Origin: G963676655 sp963678305
Lineage (GTDB): Bacteria > Verrucomicrobiota > Lentisphaeria > Victivallales > Victivallaceae
DNA: 64,000 bases
Assembly (NCBI GenBank): GCA_963678305.2
Contig: CAXXVV010000012.1
Location: 558,001-622,000, forward strand
Reading direction: 5' to 3'
Shown here: positions 42,875 through 51,530 of the stretch, piece by piece
How the letters are laid out: every line of letters starts with the position of its first letter
Position numbering within the stretch: the first letter of the stretch is position 1
Notes under the pieces: model-generated
Database searches by the model: none
What the model saw: only the letters and a program-made list of their open reading frames with translations
Told to the model about the DNA's origin: nothing
Made by a program: the position numbers and the translations under genes

Positions 42875-44071
42875 ATGGCCAAAGAAACCTTTGCAAGAAC
42901 GAAGCCGCACGTCAACATCGGTACTATCGGACACGTTGACCACGGTAAAACCACGCTGACCGCCGCCATTACCATGGTGCAGTCTAGAAAATTTGGTGGC
43001 ACAGTCAAGAATTATGATGAAATCGATAATGCGCCGGAAGAACGCGAACGCGGAATTACCATCAATACCGCTCACGTTGAATACGAGACCGAAACTCGTC
43101 ACTATGCTCATGTTGACTGTCCTGGCCACGCTGACTATATTAAAAACATGATTACCGGTGCTGCTCAGATGGACGGCGCTATTCTGGTTATCGCCGCTTC
43201 TGACGGTCCGATGGCTCAGACTCGCGAACACGTTCTGCTGGCTCGTCAGGTAGGCGTACCTGCTCTGGTCGTTTTCCTGAACAAGGTTGACCAGGTAGAT
43301 GATGAAGAGTTGATCGAGCTGGTTGAAATGGATGTTCGTGAACTTCTCGATACTTACGAATTTCCTGGCGATGATACTCCGATAATCAAAGGTTCAGCTC
43401 TGAAAGCTGTAGAATCCGGCGGGGATCCTGATTCCCCGGATTGCGCTTGCATTATCGAACTGATGGATGCGGTCGATACATTTATCCCGGAACCGGCTCG
43501 TGATGTTGATCAGCCGTTCCTGATGCCGGTTGAAGACGTATTCACCATTGAAGGTCGTGGTACTGTTGTTACCGGTCGTGTAGAACGCGGTATCATCAAG
43601 GTTGGTGAAGAAATTGCTATCGTCGGTATCAAAGATACTGCTAAAACCACCGTTACCGGTGTTGAAATGTTCCGCAAGCTGCTCGACGAAGGTCGTGCCG
43701 GTGACAACATTGGCTGTCTGCTTCGCGGTGTTAAGAAATCTGATGTACAGCGCGGTCAGGTTCTGGCTAAGCCCGGTACCATTACCCCGCACACCAAATT
43801 CACTGCTGAGATCTACGTTCTGAGCAAAGATGAAGGTGGTCGTCATACTCCGTTCTTCAATAACTACCGTCCGCAGTTCTACTTCCGTACAACTGACGTG
43901 ACTGGTATCATCAGCCTGCCCGAGGGTACTGAAATGGTTATGCCTGGCGATAACACCAGCATCACTGTTGAGCTGATTGCCCCGATCGCGATGGAAAAAG
44001 GTCTGCGTTTCGCTATCCGTGAAGGTGGACGTACCGTTGCTTCCGGTCGTGTTGCTGATATTATGGAATAA
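42875..44071 (+). CDS. tuf: Elongation factor Tu
   Basis: GTPase delivering aminoacyl-tRNA to the ribosome. 398 residues, with GHVDHGKTT near 19-27, DCPGH near 81, NKVD near 136 and the three domains complete. AGGAGG lies 7 bases before the ATG. It lies downstream of two tRNA genes and upstream of rpmG, the common bacterial tuf-secE-nusG-rplK arrangement. A 10-base-arm hairpin follows the stop. Confidence 0.98.
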   Translation: MAKETFARTKPHVNIGTIGHVDHGKTTLTAAITMVQSRKFGGTVKNYDEIDNAPEERERGITINTAHVEYETETRHYAHVDCPGHADYIKNMITGAAQMDGAILVIAASDGPMAQTREHVLLARQVGVPALVVFLNKVDQVDDEELIELVEMDVRELLDTYEFPGDDTPIIKGSALKAVESGGDPDSPDCACIIELMDAVDTFIPEPARDVDQPFLMPVEDVFTIEGRGTVVTGRVERGIIKVGEEIAIVGIKDTAKTTVTGVEMFRKLLDEGRAGDNIGCLLRGVKKSDVQRGQVLAKPGTITPHTKFTAEIYVLSKDEGGRHTPFFNNYRPQFYFRTTDVTGIISLPEGTEMVMPGDNTSITVELIAPIAMEKGLRFAIREGGRTVASGRVADIME

Positions 44072-44102
44072 TAGCTGAGCAATAATTGCAATAGATTATT
44101 GT

Positions 44103-44129
44103 CCTGAACGGCAGAAGATGCCGTTCAGG
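44103..44129 (+). terminator. Hairpin after tuf (partial terminator or processing site)
   Basis: CCTGAACGGC (44103-44112) and GCCGTTCAGG (44120-44129) form a perfect 10-pair stem with a 7-base loop. Only CATTTTAC follows, so complete termination is unlikely. It may lower readthrough from tuf into rpmG-secE-nusG or mark an RNase site. Confidence 0.5.
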
Positions 44130-44156
44130 GCATTTTACCGAAAGAGAAGTGAAATT

Positions 44157-44306
44157 ATGCGCGAGATCATCACGCTGGAATGCACCGAGTGCAAGAGGCG
44201 CAATTACACAACAAAAAAAGAAAAGCGGAACACTCCCGGCAGACTTGAAAAAAGCAAGTACTGCAAATTCGAACGCAAACATACTTTGCATCGGGAAACC
44301 CGTTAA
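44157..44306 (+). CDS. rpmG: 50S ribosomal protein L33
   Basis: 49 residues starting MREIITLECTECKRRNY, ending YCKFERKHTLHRETR. I start it at the ATG at 44157, with AGAGAAG upstream; a longer frame from 44118 would overlap the hairpin and lacks family support. The N-terminal CX2C pair (Cys9, Cys12) is present, but only one cysteine remains in the C-terminal pair, so classical zinc binding is incomplete. Confidence 0.95.
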   Translation: MREIITLECTECKRRNYTTKKEKRNTPGRLEKSKYCKFERKHTLHRETR

Positions 44307-44330
44307 CAGCAGTCGAAATTGAATTTATGC

Positions 44331-44407
44331 AGGAGTGTAGCTCAGTTGGCTAGAGCAGCGGTCTCCAAAACCGCAGGTCGTGAGTTCGAGCCTCACCGCT
44401 CCTGCCA
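44331..44407 (+). tRNA. tRNA-Trp (anticodon CCA)
   Basis: Acceptor stem AGGAGTG/CGCTCCT, D arm AGCTCAGTTGGCTAGAGC, anticodon stem GCGGT/ACCGC with loop CTCCAAA, T-loop AGTTCGAGCCT, CCA encoded. It sits between rpmG and secE, a placement common across bacteria. Confidence 0.95.
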
Positions 44408-44434
44408 TATTTCATATAAGTATAAGAGGCTTAA

Positions 44435-44653
44435 ATGAGCAGGATAATTAAAGCGATAGGCGGCATCATCAAGGCAATCAAGCGTTTCACCCGTGATTGC
44501 ATGGCCGAGTTAAAAAAATGTACCTGGCCTGAAAGGGATGTACTGGTCGAATCAACGTTACTGGTAATCGTGGTTATGGCACTGCTGTCACTTTACGTTT
44601 TCCTGATTGATCAAGCTGGCCATTGGTTTATTCGCTTGATTACTGGTAGTTAA
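44435..44653 (+). CDS. secE: Preprotein translocase subunit SecE
   Basis: 72-residue inner-membrane subunit of the SecYEG channel. An amphipathic basic N-terminal segment leads to the conserved MAELKKCTWPERDVLVEST, then one transmembrane helix (about 41-61, LLVIVVMALLSLYVFLIDQA). Single-helix SecE is the usual non-enterobacterial form. Between tRNA-Trp and nusG. Confidence 0.95.
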   Translation: MSRIIKAIGGIIKAIKRFTRDCMAELKKCTWPERDVLVESTLLVIVVMALLSLYVFLIDQAGHWFIRLITGS

Positions 44654-44682
44654 TTAATATTCTGTTCACAAGGAAAAGATTC

Positions 44683-45255
44683 ATGGAAGAACCGCAAAAA
44701 AAACAGGGTAAATGGTATGTTGTCCACACATTGTCCGGGCAGGAAAACCGGGTTCGTGACAGCATCCAGAAGCAGGTAGCGCTTGAAGGCGGCAACCTCC
44801 CGGTGTATGAGGCATTCATCCCGACTGAGAAAGTATCTGAGATTCGTCAGGGAAGAAAGACCACAACCACCCGGAAATTTTTTCCCGGATATATTCTGGT
44901 CCGTATGGATCTCTATGATGAAAATAACAATATAATTGAAGACGCCTGGTATTTTATCCGTAATCTCCAGGGCGTAATTGGCTTTATTGGCGGGAGTAAC
45001 TATCCCACCGCATTAACCCCTCGCGAAGTTGACGACTTAATGCGTCAGGTCGGAGAAGGTCAGGATTCGTCGAAACCGAAAGTACAGTATGAAATCGGCG
45101 AAACTGTTCGGATCAAAGATGGTGCATTTGAGAACTTTGAGGGTACGATTGAGGAAATTGACGGAGAACGCGGCAAACTGAAACTGATGGTTTCGATTTT
45201 TGGTCGCTTTACTCCGGTTGAACTTGAATTCTGGCAGGTTGATCGGGACGTTTAA
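44683..45255 (+). CDS. nusG: Transcription termination/antitermination protein NusG
   Basis: 190 residues. The NGN domain starts at KWYVVHTLSGQENRVRDSI and contains RKFFPGYILVRMD. The C-terminal KOW domain has GETVRIKDGAFENFEGTIEEI. Binds RNA polymerase and links it to Rho or the ribosome. Start ATG with AAGGAAA. In the usual secE-nusG-rplK order. Confidence 0.97.
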   Translation: MEEPQKKQGKWYVVHTLSGQENRVRDSIQKQVALEGGNLPVYEAFIPTEKVSEIRQGRKTTTTRKFFPGYILVRMDLYDENNNIIEDAWYFIRNLQGVIGFIGGSNYPTALTPREVDDLMRQVGEGQDSSKPKVQYEIGETVRIKDGAFENFEGTIEEIDGERGKLKLMVSIFGRFTPVELEFWQVDRDV

Positions 45256-45350
45256 GAGCCCGGTCAAGAATCAGCATAAACGAAAGGCCGACAATAACGG
45301 GAGGACGCCTGTCAATCCGCACCGCTTTTGTTGGGTAGGAGATCATTGCT
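45256..45350 (+). other. nusG-rplK intergenic leader
   Basis: 95 bases. AGGAGA precedes the rplK ATG. In other bacteria the leader of rplK contains the L1 autoregulatory target, and this is the natural place for it here, but I could not fold a clear L1-type site by eye. Confidence 0.35.
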
Positions 45351-45779
45351 ATGGCAAAGAAAGTCACTGGTGTAATCCGGCTGCAGATTCCTGCCGGGGC
45401 AGCCAATCCGGCACCGCCGGTTGGTCCCGCGTTGGGTCAGGCTGGGGTTAACATCATGGAATTCTGTAAGCAGTTTAACGCTGCTACACAGAGCCAGAGT
45501 GGTATGATCATCCCTGTGGTCATTACTGTTTATCAGGACCGCTCCTTCACCTTTATCTGCAAATCACCACCGGCCGCTGTGCTGCTGAAAAAAGCAGCTG
45601 GCCTGGCTTCCGGAGCTAACACTCCCGGTCGCGAGGTTGTCGGCAAGGTAACTATTGCGCAGATCAAAGAGATCATCGAGATCAAGAAGGCTGACCTGAA
45701 CGCACGGGATGAGGAAGCTGCGATCCAATTGATCGCGGGTACCGCTCGAAGCATGGGAATCGAGGTGGTCGATGAGTAA
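45351..45779 (+). CDS. rplK: 50S ribosomal protein L11
   Basis: 142 residues; the N-terminal MAKKVTGVIRLQIPAG and PPVGPALGQAGVNIMEFC are the hallmark of L11, and the C-terminal RNA-binding domain is complete (GTARSMGIEVVD). Part of the GTPase-associated centre on 23S rRNA. Its end overlaps rplA by 8 bases. Confidence 0.98.
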   Translation: MAKKVTGVIRLQIPAGAANPAPPVGPALGQAGVNIMEFCKQFNAATQSQSGMIIPVVITVYQDRSFTFICKSPPAAVLLKKAAGLASGANTPGREVVGKVTIAQIKEIIEIKKADLNARDEEAAIQLIAGTARSMGIEVVDE

Positions 45780-46476
45780 AATGAGCAAATTGAAAAAAGC
45801 TCAATTGGAATGCTTTGACAACCAGAAGAGGTACAGCGTCGCTGAGGCGTTGGAGATTCTCAAAAAGATGCCGGCTATCAAATTTGATGCGACTGTTGAG
45901 GTTGCATTCAAGATGGGTATTGACCCGCGTAAATCCGATCAGAATGTTCGTGGCGCGGTTTCTCTTCCCAAAGGTACCGGTAAATCAGTTTCAGTTGTAG
46001 TTATCGCCGCCGGCGCACAGGCTGATGAAGCCAAAGCCGCGGGTGCTGACTATGCTGGTTACGAAGATCTGATTGAAAAAATTAAAGGCGGCTGGCTGGA
46101 CTTCGATGTCCTGATCGCCACTCCTGACGCGATGAAGCAAGTTCGTCCCCTGGGTCGTGTACTCGGTCCCCGCGGACTTATGCCGAATCCGAAAACCGGA
46201 ACTGTTACCGATGCGGTTGCAGATGCGGTTCAGGAAGCGAAAGCCGGTCGAGTCGAATATCGGGCTGACCGCGGCGCATGTATCCATGCCCCGTTTGGTA
46301 AATTGTCCTTTTCAGTTGAAGATTTGAAAGAAAACTTTGAAGCGATCCTGGTAGCTGTTCAAAAGGCTAAGCCGGCAACGGCAAAGGGTGCGTATTTCAT
46401 TAGTTGTACTTTTTCTTCGACTATCAGTCCCGGTGTAAAAGTTGACCTTAAAGATGCGATGAAGGTGCTGGCATGA
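45772..46476 (+). CDS. rplA: 50S ribosomal protein L1
   Basis: 234 residues. Binds 23S rRNA at the L1 stalk and usually represses its own operon. Contains MGIDPRKSDQNVRGAVSLPKGTGK and LGPRGLMPNPKTGTV, both typical of L1. ATG at 45772 overlaps rplK and has GAGGTGG at proper distance; a second ATG at 45781 is less well placed. Overlaps rplJ by 4 bases. Confidence 0.98.
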   Translation: MSKMSKLKKAQLECFDNQKRYSVAEALEILKKMPAIKFDATVEVAFKMGIDPRKSDQNVRGAVSLPKGTGKSVSVVVIAAGAQADEAKAAGADYAGYEDLIEKIKGGWLDFDVLIATPDAMKQVRPLGRVLGPRGLMPNPKTGTVTDAVADAVQEAKAGRVEYRADRGACIHAPFGKLSFSVEDLKENFEAILVAVQKAKPATAKGAYFISCTFSSTISPGVKVDLKDAMKVLA

Positions 46477-46994
46477 GATCTGAAAAAACTATTCTTGTAG
46501 AATACATCGGCGGCATAATTGAAAACTCATCGTTTCTTTATTTCGTCAGCTATAAGGGGCTTACTGTTGAGCAGTTTTCAGACTTCCGCAATAAGCTGGC
46601 GGATAATGGCGCCAAGTGCCATGTCCTGAAAAACAGTCTTATCTGCAAGGCGGCCGAGAAGGTCAACGCTGATTCCCTCGCATCTTTTAAGATGACCGGG
46701 GATACCGCGGTTGTTTTCGGTCAGGGTGATCCTGGCGCGGTTGCTAAAGTTGTCGCTGATTTTTCGAAAACGAGTGAACCGGTTGTCGTTAAAGGCGGTT
46801 TCCTGGATAACGTTCTGTTGTCTGAAGCCGACGTCAAAGCGATATCCGATCTCCCGCCGCGTGAAATCCTGCTGGCTCAGTTGCTTGGTGTCCTCGAAGG
46901 ACCGAAACGCAATCTGGTCACAGTACTCAACAATGGTGTTGCTCAGATCGTTAACGTTCTGAATAACTATCAGAGTAAGCTTGAAGAAAATTGA
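46473..46994 (+). CDS. rplJ: 50S ribosomal protein L10
   Basis: 173 residues. N-terminal domain binds 23S rRNA and L11, and the C-terminal helix holds L7/L12 dimers (NNGVAQIVNVLNNYQSKLEEN). GLTVEQFSDFRNKL and NSLICKAAE fit L10. The start overlaps the rplA stop as ATGA, so there is no leader between them. In E. coli the L10 autoregulatory leader lies in that gap; it must be elsewhere here or be missing. Confidence 0.96.
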   Translation: MRSEKTILVEYIGGIIENSSFLYFVSYKGLTVEQFSDFRNKLADNGAKCHVLKNSLICKAAEKVNADSLASFKMTGDTAVVFGQGDPGAVAKVVADFSKTSEPVVVKGGFLDNVLLSEADVKAISDLPPREILLAQLLGVLEGPKRNLVTVLNNGVAQIVNVLNNYQSKLEEN

Positions 46995-47048
46995 TTATAT
47001 TTTTGCATTTAAATAAATAACCTAAAAAACAATAAATGGAGACTGAAA

Positions 47049-47456
47049 ATGTCTGAAGAAGCTAAAGTTGAAGTTACTCCTGAAATGGAGAAATTCATCG
47101 AGTACATCGAAAACATGACTGTACTTGAACTGTCCAAGCTGGTCAAAGCTCTGGAAGATCGTCTTGGTGTTACTGCTGCTGCTCCGGTTGCTGCGATGGC
47201 TGCTATGCCTGCCGCCGGTGGCGAAGCCGCTGCTGAAGAAGAAAAGAGCGAATTTGATGTTGTTCTGGTCAGCTTCGGCGCCAACAAGATTCCGGTTATC
47301 AAAGAAGTTCGCGCCATCACTGGCCTGGGCCTCAAAGAAGCCAAAGAACTGGTTGAAGGCGCACCTAAGGCCGTCAAAGAAGGCGCTGCCAAAGAGGAAG
47401 CCGAAGAAATCAAAGCTAAGCTGGAAGGCGCTGGCGCCACTGTTGAACTGAAGTAA
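47049..47456 (+). CDS. rplL: 50S ribosomal protein L7/L12
   Basis: 135 residues: N-terminal dimer domain, Ala-rich hinge (about 39-60) and C-terminal domain with EKSEFDVVLVSFGANKIPVIK and LGLKEAKELVEGAP, which contacts elongation factors. Slightly longer than the usual 120-125. GGAGAC precedes the ATG. 54 bases after rplJ and followed by hairpins before rpoB. Confidence 0.97.
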   Translation: MSEEAKVEVTPEMEKFIEYIENMTVLELSKLVKALEDRLGVTAAAPVAAMAAMPAAGGEAAAEEEKSEFDVVLVSFGANKIPVIKEVRAITGLGLKEAKELVEGAPKAVKEGAAKEEAEEIKAKLEGAGATVELK

Positions 47457-47474
47457 GCAGTTCCAAGCTGAAAA

Positions 47475-47550
47475 AACGGTGGGAAATGTTCTTTAAAATA
47501 TTTCCTGCCGTTGTTTTGTTTTTCCGTCCCGGGGATGTCCCGGGCGGAAA
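47475..47550 (+). terminator. Tandem hairpins between rplL and rpoB (attenuator-like)
   Basis: First hairpin: AACGG-TG-GGAAAT (47475-47487) pairs with ATTTCC-TG-CCGTT (47500-47512), followed by GTTTTGTTTTTCC, a good U-tract. Second: TTTCCG-T-CCCGGG pairs with CCCGGG-CGGAAA (47521-47550). As in other bacteria the junction likely lowers rpoBC expression relative to ribosomal proteins, by partial termination and possibly RNase III cleavage. Confidence 0.65.
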
Positions 47551-47678
47551 TTATAATTAAAATTTGTATTTTTTGGACTGAAAATGGTTCAAAAATTTTT
47601 CTGTAAAGAGATAAATAAGATGTTAATTGTCTCTAGTATAGATTCGTCAGGTCGATTAAATTCAGGAAGGTGTAGTTT

Positions 47679-50600
47679 ATGACTGAACGTGTAAACTTCG
47701 GAAAACAGCAGGAAGTTCTGGATATTCCAGATCTGATCGGCGTTCAGGTGGGATCCTATCGTAGCTTTCTTCAGATGGATGTCCCGCCGGCTGAACGTCA
47801 AAACGTTGGACTCCAGGAGGTTTTCAACGAGATTTTTCCAATTGAAAGTTTTGACAAACAATTGGTAATTGAATTCGTTGACTATCAGGTTGGAATCCCG
47901 AGAAAGTCAACTGTTGACTGTGTAAAAGATGGTGATACTTATTGTTCGCCTCTGCATGTAAATTTTTTGCTGAAAAACAGCAGCCAAGAAGTCCCGGAAC
48001 GTGTATTTTTGGGTGATATCCCGATTATGACTGACCGCGGCACCTTTGTATTCAATGGTGCGGAGCGGGTTATCATCAGCCAGCTTCATCGTTCGCCGGG
48101 GATTTGTTTTGAGCGCAGCAGCCACACCAGTGGCCGGACGCTTTATTCATACCGGATTATTCCGGACCGCGGTTCCTGGTTGGAAGTGCAGTTCGATATT
48201 AATGATATGATTTATATTTATCTTGATCGTCGTCGCCGTCGTCGTAAATTCCTGATAACCACCTTCCTGCGCGCAATCGGCTACGAAACGAACAAAGAAA
48301 TCCTGAAAGCCGGCGGCAATGAAGTCAAATCCATGTCCGTCGCTTCCCTGTTGAAAGAAGACCTTAGTAATCTCTACTTTGCGGATGATGTTACCAACAC
48401 CGCTGATCAGGTTATTATCGACGAACTTGTCAAACTGAACGAATCACATCTGCAGATGCTTCAGGAAGCTGGAGTTCAGAAAGTAGAAGTCGTTAAAGTT
48501 ATCGAGGGCGGTGAATACCTCATCGGTTGCCTGCGCAAAGATCCTTCCCGCAACACCGAAGAAGCCCTGAAAGAAATCTATCGCCGGATGCGTCCTGGTG
48601 ATCCTCCGAATGTTCAGAATGCCAAACAGCTTATTAAGCGTCTGTTCTTCGATATCAAACGCTACGACCTCGGTATTGTCGGTCGCTTCAAAATCAATGA
48701 GCGTCTTGGTCTTGACCTGCCGCTTGAAGAGCGTACCCTGATGCCGCAGGACTTGCTGCATGCCACGCTTGAGTTGATAGAATTGCGCAATACCGGCGGC
48801 CAGACCGACGATATTGACCATCTTGGCAGCCGCCGGGTTAAAACCGTTGGTGAACTGCTTCAGAATCACTGCCGCGTCGGTCTGCTTCGGACCGAACGTC
48901 TGATTCGTGAACGGATGACTCTGATGAGTTCTGATGAAACCAATCTTTCGCCCAGCAAACTGATCAACCCGAAAGCTTTTTCAAGTGTTATCCGCGATTT
49001 CTTTGCGAGAAACCAGCTTTCCCAGTTTATGGATCAAACCAATCCGTTGAGCGAATTGACTAATAAACGTCGTTTGAGCGCCCTGGGGCCTGGCGGTCTG
49101 AGTCGTGAACGTGCCGGCTTTGAAGTCCGTGACGTTCACTCCAGTCACTATGGCCGGATCTGCCCGATTGAAACACCTGAAGGCCCGAACATTGGTCTTA
49201 TTTCTTCAATGTCGTTGTATTCACGTATCAACCGGATGGGATTCCTTGAAACTCCGTACCGGAAAGTTGTCAACGGCAGGGTAACTGACCAGATTGACTA
49301 TTTGACCGCGGACAAAGAAGAGCAATTTGTTATTGCTCAGGCTAATGCCCGGTTGAATTCCAAAGGCGGTTTCGCCAGTGAAACCGTAATGAGCCGCTTC
49401 CGTGGTGAGTCAGAAGAACATCCTCGCGAAGAGGTACAATATATTGACGTTTCGCCGAAACAGCTGGTTAGTGCCGCTGCCGGGATCATTCCGTTCCTGG
49501 AACACGACGATGCCAACCGTGCTTTGATGGGATCGAACATGCAGCGCCAGGCGGTTCCGCTGGTAATAACCGAATCACCTCTGGTAGGGACCGGGCTTGA
49601 AGGAAAACTTGCCCGTGATTCCAGAGCGGTTGTTATGGCTGAGAAGGAAGGTGTTATTGCAGAGGTATCCTCAAACCGGATCGTAATCACTTCAGACGGC
49701 AAACCGCTGAAAAAGACCAGTGATAAACATCCGCAGAAATATGAACTGAATAAATTCCTTCGTTCCAATGCCGCGACCTGTATTAATCAGCGCCCGATCG
49801 TCCGATCCGGGCTTGAAGTTAAAGCCGGTGACGTTATCGCCGACGGTGCGTCGACCGAGAAGGGCGAACTCGCGCTCGGTAAAAACGTGGTTGTTGCGTT
49901 TATGCCGTGGAACGGTTATAACTTTGAGGATGCGATTGTTGTCAGTGAACGTCTGGTTAAAGAAGATGTTTATACCAGCATCCATGTTGATGTGTTTGAA
50001 ATAACCAGCCGGGAAACCAAGCTGGGGCCGGAAGAAATTACCCGTGATATTCCGAATGTCAGTGACGAAGCACTGCGTCATCTCGGACCCGACGGGGTGG
50101 TTGTTCCCGGTGCTGAAGTCAGCCCTGGCGATATTCTCGTTGGTAAGACTACTCCGAAGAGTGAAACTGAACTTGCTCCGGAAGAACGCTTGCTCCGGGC
50201 TATCTTCGGTGAAAAAGCTGCTGACGTTAAAGATTCTTCACTGGTGGTTCCGAGCGGTAAAGGCGGGATCGTCATGGACGTCCGGATGGAATATGCTAAA
50301 GATCCGAATCGTCAGACCATAACCAAACAGGAATTCAAACGTCAAACCAAGGTTGCCAAAGAGCAATATAAGCAGACCTTCACCCGTTTGGTTGATGAGT
50401 TGACTGAGCGTTTGGCGGAGATCATGGAAAAGCAGAAACTGCCGCATCCGATTTATGATGACTCCTCCAGCCGTGACAATGCAGTTTTGATCAGTTCCAA
50501 CCGCAGAGTTACCATCAGCTCGATCAAGAAACTTGCTTCCAAGCACAGTTCATGGCGGATGGATGACTGCAAAATGAAAGATGATATCAAAGCTATCATT

Positions 50601-51530
50601 GACGTCTATGTTCCGCAGTTTGACGAAGCCCAGAAGCTCTGGGATGAAGCCGTCGAGCAACTGCAGAACGGCGAAAGCGTCGATCCGGGTATCATCAAGA
50701 AAGTAAAAGTATACGTCGCCTCCCAGCGTAAGTTGCAGGTTGGAGATAAGATGGCCGGTCGCCATGGTAATAAAGGTATTGTCGCCAAGATCGTTCCGGT
50801 CGAAGATATGCCTTATCTGCCTGACGGTACACCGGTTGATATTGTACTTAATCCGCTTGGCGTGCCGTCTCGTATGAATGTCGGTCAGGTGCTTGAAACT
50901 CACCTGGGCTGGGCCGCGAAAATGCTCGGTCTGAAAACCGCCACTCCGGTATTCGATGGTATTTCCGAAGGAGAAATCATTGATCTGATGGTTAAAGCCA
51001 ATGAGCAGGTTGAGAAGGAAACCGGCACCAATTACCATTGGGGATTTGAGCAGGACACTGCAACCGGTGAATACAAATTTGACGGTAAAGTCGACCTTTA
51101 TGATGGTCGTACCGGAGATAAATTTGATCAGCGCGTTATGGTCGGTCTGATCTATATGCTTAAACTTGACCACCTGGTCGCTAATAAAATACATGCCCGT
51201 GCGGTTGGCCCTTACTCGCTGGTAACCCAGCAGCCTCTTGGCGGTAAAGCCCAGCATGGCGGTCAGCGTTTCGGGGAAATGGAAGTGTGGGCGCTTGAAG
51301 CCTATGGCGCGGCTCACACCCTTCAGGAAATGCTGACGGTTAAGAGTGACGATGTTTCCGGTCGCGCTCGAATTTATGAATCGATTGTCAAAGGACGTAA
51401 TATCCTTGAAGCCAGTCGACCTGAATCATTCAACGTATTGATTAAAGAAATGCAAAGTCTCGGACTGGACATTCGTACTGTCAAGAAGTCCGGGATGAAA
51501 CCACCATATGGAGGAACTACCCTTGATTGA
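47679..51530 (+). CDS. rpoB: DNA-directed RNA polymerase subunit beta
   Basis: 1283 residues. The rifampicin-site region LSQFMDQTNPLSELTNKRRLSALGPGG is present in usual form, with the Asp, His/Asn and Ser positions as in sensitive enzymes except that the expected His is Asn (TNKRRL). The catalytic-side motifs (GYNFEDAI, KMAGRHGNKG, GGQRFGEMEVWALEAYGA) are intact. AGGAAGG precedes the ATG. Overlaps rpoC by 8 bases if rpoC starts at TTG. Confidence 0.98.
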   Translation: MTERVNFGKQQEVLDIPDLIGVQVGSYRSFLQMDVPPAERQNVGLQEVFNEIFPIESFDKQLVIEFVDYQVGIPRKSTVDCVKDGDTYCSPLHVNFLLKNSSQEVPERVFLGDIPIMTDRGTFVFNGAERVIISQLHRSPGICFERSSHTSGRTLYSYRIIPDRGSWLEVQFDINDMIYIYLDRRRRRRKFLITTFLRAIGYETNKEILKAGGNEVKSMSVASLLKEDLSNLYFADDVTNTADQVIIDELVKLNESHLQMLQEAGVQKVEVVKVIEGGEYLIGCLRKDPSRNTEEALKEIYRRMRPGDPPNVQNAKQLIKRLFFDIKRYDLGIVGRFKINERLGLDLPLEERTLMPQDLLHATLELIELRNTGGQTDDIDHLGSRRVKTVGELLQNHCRVGLLRTERLIRERMTLMSSDETNLSPSKLINPKAFSSVIRDFFARNQLSQFMDQTNPLSELTNKRRLSALGPGGLSRERAGFEVRDVHSSHYGRICPIETPEGPNIGLISSMSLYSRINRMGFLETPYRKVVNGRVTDQIDYLTADKEEQFVIAQANARLNSKGGFASETVMSRFRGESEEHPREEVQYIDVSPKQLVSAAAGIIPFLEHDDANRALMGSNMQRQAVPLVITESPLVGTGLEGKLARDSRAVVMAEKEGVIAEVSSNRIVITSDGKPLKKTSDKHPQKYELNKFLRSNAATCINQRPIVRSGLEVKAGDVIADGASTEKGELALGKNVVVAFMPWNGYNFEDAIVVSERLVKEDVYTSIHVDVFEITSRETKLGPEEITRDIPNVSDEALRHLGPDGVVVPGAEVSPGDILVGKTTPKSETELAPEERLLRAIFGEKAADVKDSSLVVPSGKGGIVMDVRMEYAKDPNRQTITKQEFKRQTKVAKEQYKQTFTRLVDELTERLAEIMEKQKLPHPIYDDSSSRDNAVLISSNRRVTISSIKKLASKHSSWRMDDCKMKDDIKAIIDVYVPQFDEAQKLWDEAVEQLQNGESVDPGIIKKVKVYVASQRKLQVGDKMAGRHGNKGIVAKIVPVEDMPYLPDGTPVDIVLNPLGVPSRMNVGQVLETHLGWAAKMLGLKTATPVFDGISEGEIIDLMVKANEQVEKETGTNYHWGFEQDTATGEYKFDGKVDLYDGRTGDKFDQRVMVGLIYMLKLDHLVANKIHARAVGPYSLVTQQPLGGKAQHGGQRFGEMEVWALEAYGAAHTLQEMLTVKSDDVSGRARIYESIVKGRNILEASRPESFNVLIKEMQSLGLDIRTVKKSGMKPPYGGTTLD

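Noticed and set aside
50550..51317. Minus-strand open frame of 255 codons opposite rpoB
   Set aside because: Shadow of rpoB; low complexity and no start signal.
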